Assembly: GCA_000242935.3 (NCBI GenBank)
Contig: CP007053.1
Location: 1,178,001 to 1,242,000, forward strand
Source of the DNA: Opitutaceae bacterium TAV5
GTDB taxonomy: Bacteria > Verrucomicrobiota > Verrucomicrobiia > Opitutales > Opitutaceae
Direction of reading: 5' to 3'
DNA: 64,000 nt
Part shown: in pieces, positions 16,391 through 27,907 of the stretch
Layout of the letters: each line of letters opens with the position of its first letter
Position numbering within the stretch: position 1 is the stretch's first letter
Notes under the pieces: model-generated
What the model was told of the DNA's origin: nothing
Seen by the model: only the letters and a program-made list of their open reading frames with translations
Database searches by the model: none
Translations under genes and position numbers: made by a program

Positions 16391-17743
16391 TCATTCGTCG
16401 ATGTCGGCGTCGTCCATCATCTTGGCGCCGTCTTCGCCGAGTTCGGCGAGGAGGCCGGCCTGGCCGCGGGGCCGGTAGCGCGTCTTCTCGACTTCCTTCT
16501 GCGCCTCCGTCGAGTAGCGGGTGAAGGGCACGGCGAGCAGCCGGTCCTTGGCGATGGGTTTTTGCGTGATCTCGCAGATGCCGTAGGTGCCGGCCTTGAT
16601 GCGCTGGATGGCAGCGTCGATTTCGGAGAGCGCTTCCTGTTCGCTGGCCACCATGCTGAGCGCGAAATCGCGGTCGAAGGTGTCGGTGCCGGCGTCGGCC
16701 ATGTGCTGGCCGTAGCTGGAGAGATCGCCGGCGTCGTCCTTGGCGGAGCGTTTCAGCGTTTCCTCGGTGTGGCTCTCGAGCTGCCCGCTGGCATGCTGGC
16801 GGAGGTCGATGAGGAGTTTGTAGTAGCGGCGGAATTTTTCCGGAATCTGCGACTCCTCGGTCTCGGCCACGCTCTTTTTCGCGGCGGGATTGAAGCCGAG
16901 AATGTCGGCGAGCGAAGCGGCCTGCACGCGGTTGGGCGTGGCGGGTTTCGCGGCCTTTTCAGCCTCGGCGAGACGGGCGGCGCGGGCGCGGGCGATGGCG
17001 GCCGCGCTCTGCTCGGGCGTGGCCTCGGCGGCCGCGCTCTGCTTGGCAATCTCGCGGACTTCGTCGAGCGTGAAGGCGATGGGCTTGGCGGGTTTCTCGC
17101 GGCGGGCGAGGATGCTGCTGCGGAGGCGATCCTTGGCGGAAACCTTGCCCGCTGCCTTGCCGGCAACGGCGGAGTCGGGCCGGGCCCGGGCGCCGCCACC
17201 GGATGCCGGAGCTGCCGGCGGAGCCGCGTGTTTTTTCCCCTTGTCCGGGACGGCGTCGGCGCTTTTGGAGCCGGCGGTGTTCCTGGTGCTTCGGGCTTCC
17301 GGAGTTTTCGCGGATTTCGCGGGAGAGGCGGAGTGGGTGGCTGATTTGGCCGGGACTTTCATGATTGGTTTTCTGGTAGCTGCTTTCGCGCCAGTTTTCC
17401 CGTCCGGAGGGGCGGGATGCGCGGTGGATTTTTCGGAAGAGCGACGGGCCGCGGGCCGGGTGGCCGGGCTGGCGTCTTTCTGCCGTGAGGATCTGGATTC
17501 CGGTTTCGGTTTCTGATTCGGTTGCTGACTGGTTTTCGGTTTCGGTTTGACCGTCGGGGCGATGGCCCGTCCGGTTTTCGCAGCCGGTACCGTCTTCGCA
17601 CTTTTCGCTTTCACAAGCGGTCTCGTCTTTTTCACGGGACGAGTCGCGGATTTGGCGGGTTTGGCGGGTGTTCCGGGTTTGCTGCTGGCGGTTGCTGTCT
17701 TCCTGTTTCGGTCGGGGGCGGGTTTTTTCTTTTTTTGGGCCAT
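16391..17743 (-). CDS. DksA/TraR-like regulator with long histone-H1-like basic N-terminal tail
   Basis: A 450-residue protein in two parts. Residues 1 to about 250 are low-complexity and rich in Lys, Ala, Pro, Ser and Thr (MAQKKKKPAPDRNRKTATAS at the start), like a eukaryotic or bacterial H1-type linker histone. The C-terminal 120 residues are DksA/TraR-like: a coiled-coil region with DTFDRDFALSMVASEQE, then GTYGICEITQKPIAKDRLLA. DksA binds the RNA polymerase secondary channel. Three of the four zinc-finger cysteines are replaced, leaving one. It lies between ileS and lspA. Whether the tail binds DNA, RNA or polyanions is inference. Confidence 0.82.
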   Translation of the reverse strand: MAQKKKKPAPDRNRKTATASSKPGTPAKPAKSATRPVKKTRPLVKAKSAKTVPAAKTGRAIAPTVKPKPKTSQQPNQKPKPESRSSRQKDASPATRPAARRSSEKSTAHPAPPDGKTGAKAATRKPIMKVPAKSATHSASPAKSAKTPEARSTRNTAGSKSADAVPDKGKKHAAPPAAPASGGGARARPDSAVAGKAAGKVSAKDRLRSSILARREKPAKPIAFTLDEVREIAKQSAAAEATPEQSAAAIARARAARLAEAEKAAKPATPNRVQAASLADILGFNPAAKKSVAETEESQIPEKFRRYYKLLIDLRQHASGQLESHTEETLKRSAKDDAGDLSSYGQHMADAGTDTFDRDFALSMVASEQEALSEIDAAIQRIKAGTYGICEITQKPIAKDRLLAVPFTRYSTEAQKEVEKTRYRPRGQAGLLAELGEDGAKMMDDADIDE

Positions 17744-17801
17744 GATGTTTTGGAGGGGGTGGCGGGTTTTGATCGATGGAGGACTCTGACAGAAAGTTTT
17801 T

Positions 17802-20708
17802 TCAGGGCACGGCATGCACTGCCTCGGCACAGCGCGGGCACACGTCGCCGTGCGCGGTGGTCTGGAGCGCGGGCACCCAGCGCCAGCAGCGGGGACAACG
17901 CACATAGCCGAGCGTCTGGCAATGCACAACGGTCACGCCGAGCGAGGCGCCGGCGCCGGCCGGGCGAAGAGCGACGTGCGACACGATGAAGAGCTCGGGC
18001 AGAAAATCGCGGTGTTTTTCCAGCACGGCGTAGTCGGGCGTGTCGGCGCCGGCTTCGAGCGTGACGGCCGCATCGAGGGATTTGCCGATCTCGCCGGCCT
18101 GGCGGTACGGCTCGATGGCCTCGGTGACTTGCGCGCGGACGCGCAGGAGCGTGGCGATGTCGGCCTCGATTTCGGGGCTGGTCCAGGCGGCGGGCGGCGC
18201 GGGCCAGTCCTGGAGGTGGATGGTGCCGGCGGCGGTGTCGGCGAGTTCCTTGCCCGATGTGCCCCACGTCCAGGCTTCGTCCGCGGTGAAGGTGAGGACG
18301 GGGGCGAGGATTTTCACGAGCACCTCGAAAATGCCGTGGATCGCGGTCTGGGTGGACCGGCGCAGCGGGGAGGCGGAGGCGAGCGTGTAGAGGCGGTCCT
18401 TGATGATGTCGTGGTAAACCGCGGAGAGCGTCGTCGAACAGAACTGGCTGCACAGGTGGATGACGCGGTGGTATTCGTACGCGTCGTACGCCGCGGTGCA
18501 GTCGGCGACGAGACGGGCGGCCTGGTGCAGCGCCCAGCGGTCGAGCGTGTCCATCTGCGCGAGCGGCACGGCGTCGTGCGCCGCGTCGAAATCGTGAAGC
18601 GTGGAGAGCTGGTAACGGAGCGTGTTGCGGAAGAGCCGGTAGGCTTCCGCGACGATGTTGAGGATGCTGCCCTTGTCCTTGAGGTCCTTTTCGAGGTCGG
18701 AGACGGTGATATCCTGCGTAAAGTCCTGCGAAGCGACCCAGAGGCGGATGACGTCGGCGCCGTAGTGCGCGATGTAGTTGTCCGAGGTCGGGGGTTTTTC
18801 GTACTGGCCGGACTTGGAAATTTTTTTGCCGTCCTTGCCGACGATGAAGCCGTGCGTGAGCACGGCGCGGTAGGGCGCGCCACCCTGCGCGATGACGGCG
18901 CACCAGAGCGAGGACTGGAACCAGCCGCGGTGCTGGTCGGAGCCTTCGAGGTAAAGATCGGCGGGCCAGGTGGTGCCGCCCTGCCCGTGGCGGAGCGAGG
19001 CGGCGTGCGAGGAGCCGGAATCGATCCACACGTCGAGCGTGTCACGTCCGCAGGTGAGCGCGGCGGGCTCGGGCCAGCCGGCGGGAAGGGTGACGCCCTC
19101 GAGGATGTCGACCGGGGCGGCATCGTACCAGTAGTTGGTGCCGCGGGTGGAGATCTTGTCGGCCACGGCACGGGCGACGCCGGCGTCGAGGTACGCATTT
19201 TTGTCGGCGTCGTAAAAGGCGATGATCGGCACGCCCCACGAGCGCTGGCGGCTGATGCACCAGTCGGGGCGCGACTCGACGGCGCCGCGGATGCGGGCGG
19301 CGCCCCAGGCGGGGATCCACTGCACCTTTTCGATCTCGGCGAGGGCTTTTGTACGATGTCCGGCCTTGTCGAGCGAGACGAACCACTGGTCGACGGCGCG
19401 GAAAATGATCGGCGTCTTCGAGCGCCAGCAATGCGGGTAGCTGTGCGTGTAGCGGGCCTTCGCGAGGAGCGCGCCGGCGGCGTCGAGTTTTTTCAGGACA
19501 GCGATGTTGGCGGGCGAGGTGCGTTTCGCCTCGAGATCCTCGACGGATTCGAGCGTGGTGAGGCCGACGAGATCGGCGGGCACCTGGCCATCATCGAGAT
19601 AACGGCCGTCGTCGCCGACCGGGCAGTAGATATCGAGGCCGTACTTGAGGCCGGTGAGATAGTCCTCGCTGCCGTGGCCGGGCGCGGTGTGGACGCAGCC
19701 GGTGCCGCTCTCGGTCGTCACGTAGTCAGCGAGGACGACGGGGGAGGCGCGGTCGATGAAAGGATGGCGGGCGACAAGCTTCTCGAGGGCGGCGCCCTTG
19801 CGACGGCTGGCGGCGGCGGAAGCCGTGGCGGACGCGATCGCCTTTTCGTCCAGCTTCGCGGCGGCAAGCACGGCGGGCAGCAGCGCTTCGGCCACGATGA
19901 TCCGCTCCGCTCCGGAATCGGCGACGACGTACTCGACCTCCGGGTGCACGGCGATGGCGAGGTTGGCCGGGATCGTCCAGGGCGTGGTGGTCCAGATGAC
20001 CACCGAAAGCGGCTTGTCGGCCGGGAGGTTGTACTTTTTTGCCTCGTCGGCCGGGACGGCAAACTTCACCCAGATCGACGGCGAGACGTGGTCCTTGTAC
20101 TCGATCTCGGCCTCGGCGAGGGCGGTTTCGAAGGGGATCGACCAGTAAACGGGTTTTTTGGAACGGTAAACGAGGCCGTTTTCGACGAAGGCTGCGAAGG
20201 TGCGGATGACTTCCGCTTCATAGGCGGGAGCCTTGGTCTTGTACTCGTTGGCCCAGTCGGCGAGCACGCCGAGGCGCTTGAAGGAAGCGGTCTGTTTCGC
20301 GATCCAGCTTTCGGAAAACGCATCGCAGCGGGCGCGCAGCTCCGCCGTGCTGACGGTTTCGCCGGCGGCCTGGAGCTCGCGCGTCACTTTTTGTTCGATG
20401 GGCAGGCCATGGCAGTCCCAGCCGGGGACGTAGGGCGTGCGGAAACCGCGCATGGTCTTGTAACGCAGCGTGATGTCCTTGAGGCTCTTGTTGAGCGCGG
20501 TGCCGATGTGGACATCGCCGTTGGTGAAGGGAGGACCGTCGTGCAGGATGAAGGTGCGGTCGGAAGCGGCGTTTTTTCTCAGAATGGCGGCGTAGAGCCC
20601 GAGCTTTTCCCAATGCGCGATGCGACCGGGTTCGCGTTGCGGAAGGTTCGCCCGCATCGGGAAATCCGTTTTTGGAAGCTGGAGCGTAGTTTTCAGGTCT
20701 TGAGCCAT
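17802..20708 (-). CDS. ileS: Isoleucine--tRNA ligase
   Basis: A 968-residue class I synthetase. The HIGH signature appears as HIGT within NGDVHIGTALNKSLKD (residues 64-78) and the KMSKS loop as KISKS near residue 626. Between them lies the CP1 editing domain, with TTTPWTIPANLAI and a GTGCVHTAPGHG stretch that hydrolyses mischarged Val-tRNA. The C-terminus ends in a zinc knuckle, CPRCWRWVP and CPRC. Length and domain order are those of bacterial IleRS. It begins the leftward series ileS, DksA-like, lspA; 58 bp separate it from the DksA-like gene. Confidence 0.97.
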   Translation of the reverse strand: MAQDLKTTLQLPKTDFPMRANLPQREPGRIAHWEKLGLYAAILRKNAASDRTFILHDGPPFTNGDVHIGTALNKSLKDITLRYKTMRGFRTPYVPGWDCHGLPIEQKVTRELQAAGETVSTAELRARCDAFSESWIAKQTASFKRLGVLADWANEYKTKAPAYEAEVIRTFAAFVENGLVYRSKKPVYWSIPFETALAEAEIEYKDHVSPSIWVKFAVPADEAKKYNLPADKPLSVVIWTTTPWTIPANLAIAVHPEVEYVVADSGAERIIVAEALLPAVLAAAKLDEKAIASATASAAASRRKGAALEKLVARHPFIDRASPVVLADYVTTESGTGCVHTAPGHGSEDYLTGLKYGLDIYCPVGDDGRYLDDGQVPADLVGLTTLESVEDLEAKRTSPANIAVLKKLDAAGALLAKARYTHSYPHCWRSKTPIIFRAVDQWFVSLDKAGHRTKALAEIEKVQWIPAWGAARIRGAVESRPDWCISRQRSWGVPIIAFYDADKNAYLDAGVARAVADKISTRGTNYWYDAAPVDILEGVTLPAGWPEPAALTCGRDTLDVWIDSGSSHAASLRHGQGGTTWPADLYLEGSDQHRGWFQSSLWCAVIAQGGAPYRAVLTHGFIVGKDGKKISKSGQYEKPPTSDNYIAHYGADVIRLWVASQDFTQDITVSDLEKDLKDKGSILNIVAEAYRLFRNTLRYQLSTLHDFDAAHDAVPLAQMDTLDRWALHQAARLVADCTAAYDAYEYHRVIHLCSQFCSTTLSAVYHDIIKDRLYTLASASPLRRSTQTAIHGIFEVLVKILAPVLTFTADEAWTWGTSGKELADTAAGTIHLQDWPAPPAAWTSPEIEADIATLLRVRAQVTEAIEPYRQAGEIGKSLDAAVTLEAGADTPDYAVLEKHRDFLPELFIVSHVALRPAGAGASLGVTVVHCQTLGYVRCPRCWRWVPALQTTAHGDVCPRCAEAVHAVP

Positions 20709-20872
20709 GCCAAAGAAAAGCGGCGGAGGCTATGGGAAGCGGGAGACGAGTCAAGGGCAGGCCGCGAGACGATTTGCACGGACGGACCGGCGGACAGAGA
20801 CAAACGACTTGCACCACCGGTCTCTCGCGCCACCCAATGCACGCCGAAAAATCCCTTTCTCACTTTCACGTC

Positions 20873-22387
20873 ATGAACACACACCAGCAATCGCCCGGGC
20901 TCCGCGCCCGCCTCCTCCGGCTCGTCCTCGCCGGTTTTTCCGCTCTCCTCACGACCGCCGCCTTTGCCGACGCCCGGGTCGCATCCGATGCGTCTGCAAC
21001 CGCCGCCCCGGCGCAGGCTCCGGCCGTCGCGCTCTCCCCGAACTTCAACTCCAATCTCTACTCCGTCCAGAAACGCGTCGTCTCCACGACGCAGGTCGGC
21101 GGCGCCTACCGTTACCTCATGCGCTTCACCGCGCTGGAAACGGTCACCAACGTCTCCGCCACCGAGCACCTGCCGCCCGGTCTCACGCTTCTCGGGTCCG
21201 AGCCCGCCGCGCGCGTCAGCGGCAACACCCTCACCTGGAACTGGCCGTACCTGAACAAGGGCGAAGTCCGCGACATGGTCATCACGGTGCGCCCCGAGCG
21301 CGAGGGCAACTACGTCACGACGACCACCGCCTGCGTGAGCCCGATCGCGGCCCTGCCGCTCTTTGCCGGCACGCCGCGCCTCGAGATCGCCAAGGCCGGC
21401 CCGCCCGCCGCCGAGCTCGGCGACTCCGTGACCTTCCGCGTGCAGGTGCGCAACAGCGGCACCGCCGTCGCCCGCAACGTCGTCATCACCGACACCCTGC
21501 CCGAGGGCATGACCGGCACCGGCAACCTCAACACCGTCGTCGGCGACCTGCCGCCCGGCGAGACCCGCGAGGTCACGGTCGTCGCCCGCGCCGACAAGAC
21601 CGGCACCCTCGTCAACACCGCCACCGCCACCTTCGACGGCGGCCAGCCCGTGCGCGCCCAGGCCCCGGTCGACATCGTCCAGTCCCGCCTCGAAATCACC
21701 AAGACCGGCACCCCGCGTTCCTACATCTACAAAAACGCCACCTACCGGATCGTCGCCAGCAACCCGGGCAACACGCCCCTCTCCAACGTGGTCGTGACCG
21801 ACGAGGTGCCCCGCGGCGCCACGGCCGTCGCCGCCGGCCCGCAGCCCGCGATCTCGGGCAATCGTCTCACCTGGACCATCCCCACGCTCGCCCCCGGCCA
21901 GAGCCAGACCTTCAACGTCCAGCTCACCGCCACCCAGCCCGGCCAGACGGCCAACGTCGCCACGGCCGCCGCCACCTCCGTCACCGGCAAGGCGCTCACG
22001 GCGCGGGCGCAGGCCGTCACCGAATGGGAAGGCGCCCCCGGCGTGCGTACCGAGATGGTGGATACAGTCGACCCTGTCCGCGTCGGCCAGACCACGATCT
22101 ACAACATCCAGATCATCAACCAGGGCGTGTACAAGCCCGTCAACGGGCAGATCAAGGTGACGCTCAGCCAGCACCTGCGCCCGGTCACCACCGGCGGCGA
22201 CGCCCGCGGCACGATCCAGGGCCAGACCGTGACCTTCCCCGACGTGGTGCTCAACCCGCACGGCACGACCAAACTCAGCATCGAGGCCCAGGGCGTGCAA
22301 CCCGGCTCCGGCCGCGCGCGCCTCGAGTTCATGAGCTCGTTCCTCGACGAACCCGTCATCAAGGACGAATCGACGTTCGTCTACTGA
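20873..22387 (+). CDS. Secreted DUF11-repeat protein
   Basis: A 504-residue exported protein with a signal peptide (about residues 1-36) and four beta-sandwich repeats of the DUF11 type. Typical repeat cores read FRVQVRNSGTAVARNVVITD, YRIVASNPGNTPLSNVVVTD and related strings, each followed by LPPGET-like or LAPGQS-like turns. DUF11 domains occur in the chlamydial cysteine-rich envelope protein OmcB and in many surface proteins. This protein has almost no cysteine, so a disulfide-linked OmcB-like role is not supported. It stands alone between ileS and recN on divergent and parallel sides. A structural envelope or adhesion role is a guess. Confidence 0.8.
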   Translation: MNTHQQSPGLRARLLRLVLAGFSALLTTAAFADARVASDASATAAPAQAPAVALSPNFNSNLYSVQKRVVSTTQVGGAYRYLMRFTALETVTNVSATEHLPPGLTLLGSEPAARVSGNTLTWNWPYLNKGEVRDMVITVRPEREGNYVTTTTACVSPIAALPLFAGTPRLEIAKAGPPAAELGDSVTFRVQVRNSGTAVARNVVITDTLPEGMTGTGNLNTVVGDLPPGETREVTVVARADKTGTLVNTATATFDGGQPVRAQAPVDIVQSRLEITKTGTPRSYIYKNATYRIVASNPGNTPLSNVVVTDEVPRGATAVAAGPQPAISGNRLTWTIPTLAPGQSQTFNVQLTATQPGQTANVATAAATSVTGKALTARAQAVTEWEGAPGVRTEMVDTVDPVRVGQTTIYNIQIINQGVYKPVNGQIKVTLSQHLRPVTTGGDARGTIQGQTVTFPDVVLNPHGTTKLSIEAQGVQPGSGRARLEFMSSFLDEPVIKDESTFVY

Positions 22388-22600
22388 CCGGACCGGCATT
22401 GAACGAAAAGGGGACGCGGCCTGCCGGAGCGGCGGCTTTTTCTGACGAACCGCCGCCGGACGCGCGTCAGCGCGCCCCCCCCCTCCCCCCCCGGGGGCGA
22501 CCGGCAACACCGCCCTCGCCACGCCGGGCTTGCTCCCCGCGTCCCGCTCCGCTCACTCACCCGGAGACAGCCAACGCACACACACGCAGCCGCCCACGCC

Positions 22601-24283
22601 ATGCTCCAGTCGCTCCGCATCAAAAACCTCGCCCTCCTCGAGGAAGTCTCGCTCGAGTTCGAGCCCGGCTTCACCACCGTCACGGGTGAAACCGGCGCTG
22701 GCAAAAGCATCCTCCTCGGCGCCCTCTCGCTTCTCGCCGGCGAACGCGCCGACAAGACCCTCATCCGCCAGGGCGCCCCCGCCTGCGAAGTCGAGGCCGC
22801 CCTCCATTTCAAAAACCCCGCCCGCATCGACGCTCTCCTCGCCGAACTCGAACTCCCTCCCTGCGAAGACGGCCTGCTCCTCCTCCGCCGCACCCTCCCC
22901 CGCGACAAGGCCCCGCGCCTCACCGTCAACGGCAGCCTCGCCACCCTCGCCGCCCTCCAGCGCCTCGGCGAGGCCTGGATCGATTTCCACGGCCCGAGCG
23001 AACCCCGCCGCCTGCTGAAGGAAAACTGCCAGCTCGAACTCCTCGACCTCTACGCCCGCGCCACCCCGCAGCTCGCAACCTATCAAAAACACTACCGCGC
23101 CTGGCGCGATCTCATCGACGAACGCACCCGCGTCTCCACCGAAACCCGGCTCACCTCCGAGCAGATCGCCTTCCTCGAAACGCAACTCGCCGCTCTCGAC
23201 GCCCTCGATCTCACCGACGATGCCATCGACACCCTCGAACGCGATTTCCAGCGCATGACCCGCGCGCAGGAGCTCATCGAACTCGCCTCCGCCCTCGCCA
23301 ACGGCCTCACCGGCGAGGACGGCGCCACCGCCCGTGTCGCCGCGCTCGTCCGCGAAGCCCGCCACCTCGAAAACCTCGATCCCGACAGCAAACCCCTCGC
23401 CGATCGCCTCGCCGCCGCCAGCATCGAACTCGCCGACCTCGGCGCCGAATTCGAATCCCTCGCCGGCGAACTCAACTTCGACCCCGACCAGGCCGCGCAC
23501 CTGCAAACGCAGATGAACACCTGGCTCGACGCCCGCCGCCGCCACGGACGCGACCTCGCCGCTGTCGTTGCCGCGCGCGACGACATGCGCCGCCGCCTCG
23601 AGATCCAGGGCGACATCGAGGGCGCTCTCGCCCGGCTCGACAAGGAAATCGCCGCCGCCGAACGCACCGCCCGCGCCGCTGCCGCCGGGTTGCACGCCGT
23701 CCGTGAAAAAGCCGCCCGCGAGCTCGCCAAGGTCGCCGCCAGAAGCATCGCGCAGCTCGGGTTCAGGAAGGCCGACTTCCAGATCCGCCTCGTCCCGCTC
23801 TCCGCCACCGCCGGCGCTCCCGCGCTCGGCCCGGCCGGTGATTGCAGCACGGAGTTTCTCTTCTCGCCCAACGTCGGCGAGCCGCCGCTCCCGCTCAACC
23901 GCATCGCCTCCAGCGGCGAACTCGCCCGCGTGATGCTTGCCCTGAAGACCGTGCTCGCCGATCTCGACGACGTGCCCGTGCTCGTTTTCGACGAAGTCGA
24001 TGCCAACGTCGGCGGCGAGATCGGCCGCGTGGTCGGCGAAAAGATGGCCGGCATCGCCAAAGGCCACCAGGTTCTCTGCGTGACGCATCTCCCGCAGGTC
24101 GCCGCACAAGGCGACAGCCACCTTGTTGTCGAAAAAGACCAGAGCGGCGACCGTGCCGAGGTGACGATCACGGCCATCCACGACGACCGCAAAAAACGCC
24201 TCAGCGAACTCGCCCGGATGCTCGGCGACCGCACGGCCAAAAGCGCCCTCGCCCACGCCGCCGGGCTGCTGGGCGAGAACTGA
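22601..24283 (+). CDS. recN: DNA repair protein RecN
   Basis: A 560-residue SMC-like ATPase involved in recombinational repair of double-strand breaks. The N-terminus has the Walker A motif GETGAGKS (29-36). The C-terminal part has the signature region IASSGELARVMLALK and the Walker B VLVFDEVDANVGGE, followed by CVTHLPQVAAQGDSH. Long helical arms fill the middle. Length is normal. Its stop codon directly abuts the 3' end of the convergent small gene at 24284 with no spacer. The ATG at 22601 begins MLQSLRIKNLALLEE, the usual family N-terminus. Confidence 0.96.
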   Translation: MLQSLRIKNLALLEEVSLEFEPGFTTVTGETGAGKSILLGALSLLAGERADKTLIRQGAPACEVEAALHFKNPARIDALLAELELPPCEDGLLLLRRTLPRDKAPRLTVNGSLATLAALQRLGEAWIDFHGPSEPRRLLKENCQLELLDLYARATPQLATYQKHYRAWRDLIDERTRVSTETRLTSEQIAFLETQLAALDALDLTDDAIDTLERDFQRMTRAQELIELASALANGLTGEDGATARVAALVREARHLENLDPDSKPLADRLAAASIELADLGAEFESLAGELNFDPDQAAHLQTQMNTWLDARRRHGRDLAAVVAARDDMRRRLEIQGDIEGALARLDKEIAAAERTARAAAAGLHAVREKAARELAKVAARSIAQLGFRKADFQIRLVPLSATAGAPALGPAGDCSTEFLFSPNVGEPPLPLNRIASSGELARVMLALKTVLADLDDVPVLVFDEVDANVGGEIGRVVGEKMAGIAKGHQVLCVTHLPQVAAQGDSHLVVEKDQSGDRAEVTITAIHDDRKKRLSELARMLGDRTAKSALAHAAGLLGEN

Positions 24284-26289
<2,006 letters not shown>

Positions 26290-26415
26290 GCCTGCATCTC
26301 ATGCCGCGCCCCGGGCTCCCTTGCCATCCCGAAAACAGACAGGATGCCCATGAAAAATGCCTGCCCGCCCTGTCTCGACATACTGCGCGATCCTTCCACG
26401 CTTGTTTCCTCTCCC

Positions 26416-27849
26416 ATGCCACCCGAGCAAACCGATCTCTTCGGCTCCCCCGAGCCGGCTTCCGCGCCCTCCTCGCGACGCGGCGGCTCCGTCCGCGCTT
26501 CCCTGCCGCCGACCGCTCCTTCTGCCGCACAGCCGCTCGCCGCCCGCATGCGCCCGCGTTCACTCGCCGAAATCGTCGGCCAGGAACACCTCACCGCGCC
26601 CGACGGCCTCCTCGCCCGCCTCATCGCCAGCAACCGTTTCGGCAGCCTCCTCTTCTACGGACCCCCCGGCTGCGGCAAGACGAGTTTCGCCGAGGCCATC
26701 GCGCAACAGACCGGCAGCCGCTTCGTGCGCATCAACGCCGTCATGTCCAACGTCGCCGAACTGCGCGAGATCCTCGCCCTCGCCCGCCGCACGCCCGAGT
26801 CGCCCACGCTCCTCTTCATCGACGAGCTCCACCGCTTCAACAAGTCGCAACAGGACCTCCTGCTCCCCGACGTCGAGGAAGGCTACGTGCGCCTCATCGG
26901 CGCCACCACGCACAACCCCGGTTTTTACGTCAACCCGCCGCTCCTCTCGCGCAGCCACCTCTTCCGGCTCGAACCGCTCCCCGCCGCCGCCGTCGCCTCC
27001 GTCCTCGCCCGTGCCCTGGCCGACACGGAACGCGGCCTCGGCAACCGCTGCCACACCGCCGACGCCAAGGTCCTCGCCGATCTCGCCACGCTCTGCGACG
27101 GCGACCTCCGCCGCGCGCTCAACGCCCTCGAGGTCATCGCCCTCTCGCTCCCCGAAGCCAGCCCGATCACGGAAAAGGAGCTCGAGGTCTTCGCCCGCGA
27201 ACGCCGCATCCGCTACGATGCCGACGAGGACGAGCACTACGACACCATCTCCGCCTTCATCAAGAGCTGCCGCGGCAGCGATCCCGACGCCGCCATGTAC
27301 TGGCTCGCCAAGATGATCGAGGGCGGCGAGGACCCGCGCTTCATCGCCCGCCGCCTCGTCATCCTCGCCAGCGAGGACGTGGGCCTGGCCGACGCGCTCG
27401 CCCTCCCGCTCGCCGTGGCCGCGCACCAGGCCTGCGATTTTGTCGGCCTGCCCGAGTGCGAATACGCGCTCGCCCACGCCACCGTCTACATCGCCTGCGC
27501 TCCGAAAAGCAACTCGGTGACGCTCGCCATCGGCGCCGCGCACGCCGCGGTCAAGTCCGGCGCCGTGCAACCCGTCCCCGTCCACCTGCGCGACAAGGGC
27601 GGCCAGGCCAGCAAGCGCATGGGTCACGGGAAGGACTACCGTTACGCGCACGACTGGCCGGAAAACATCACCGGCCAGCTTTACCTGGACCAGCCTCTGA
27701 CGATCTACACGCCCAAGCCCGTCGGCCTGGAGGCGAAGGTCGCCGACCGCCTCGCCCGCTGGCGCGCCCTCCGCGAGCAAATCCGGCAGGAAGAACAATC
27801 GCAGGGGCGCGCTTCACGCGCGCCCGCCGCGAGTCCGCCGCGCACCTGA
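26416..27849 (+). CDS. rarA: Replication-associated recombination protein A (RarA/MgsA)
   Basis: A 477-residue AAA+ ATPase acting at stalled replication forks. Residues 1-45 are a Pro/Ser-rich extension, followed by RPRSLAEIVGQEHLTAPDG. The Walker A GPPGCGKTS is at 82-90, the Walker B LLFIDELHRFNKSQQD near 130, and sensor motifs follow. The C-terminal tetramerisation domain includes KMIEGGEDPRFIARRLVI and ASEDVGLADALALPLAV. The ATG at 26416 (MPPEQTDLFG) is preferred because a DLFG-like N-terminus is typical; an ATG at 26344 is possible. It is divergent from comEC. Confidence 0.95.
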   Translation: MPPEQTDLFGSPEPASAPSSRRGGSVRASLPPTAPSAAQPLAARMRPRSLAEIVGQEHLTAPDGLLARLIASNRFGSLLFYGPPGCGKTSFAEAIAQQTGSRFVRINAVMSNVAELREILALARRTPESPTLLFIDELHRFNKSQQDLLLPDVEEGYVRLIGATTHNPGFYVNPPLLSRSHLFRLEPLPAAAVASVLARALADTERGLGNRCHTADAKVLADLATLCDGDLRRALNALEVIALSLPEASPITEKELEVFARERRIRYDADEDEHYDTISAFIKSCRGSDPDAAMYWLAKMIEGGEDPRFIARRLVILASEDVGLADALALPLAVAAHQACDFVGLPECEYALAHATVYIACAPKSNSVTLAIGAAHAAVKSGAVQPVPVHLRDKGGQASKRMGHGKDYRYAHDWPENITGQLYLDQPLTIYTPKPVGLEAKVADRLARWRALREQIRQEEQSQGRASRAPAASPPRT

Positions 27850-27907
27850 CATTTCCCTGACACTTTTCCCCTGTCGGCGACGCCGCACCTGTGTCACATT
27901 GGGCGGC

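Noticed and set aside
17814-20876. About 1000-codon open frame antisense to ileS
   Set aside because: Same effect of high GC. The minus strand has every IleRS motif in order.
22478-22502. polyC/polyG tracts as phase-variation sites
   Set aside because: They are intergenic and interrupted, and no frame or promoter depends visibly on their length.
20707-22689. 660-codon Arg/Pro-rich frame overlapping the DUF11 gene
   Set aside because: Shadow frame. The other frame has a signal peptide and clean DUF11 repeats.
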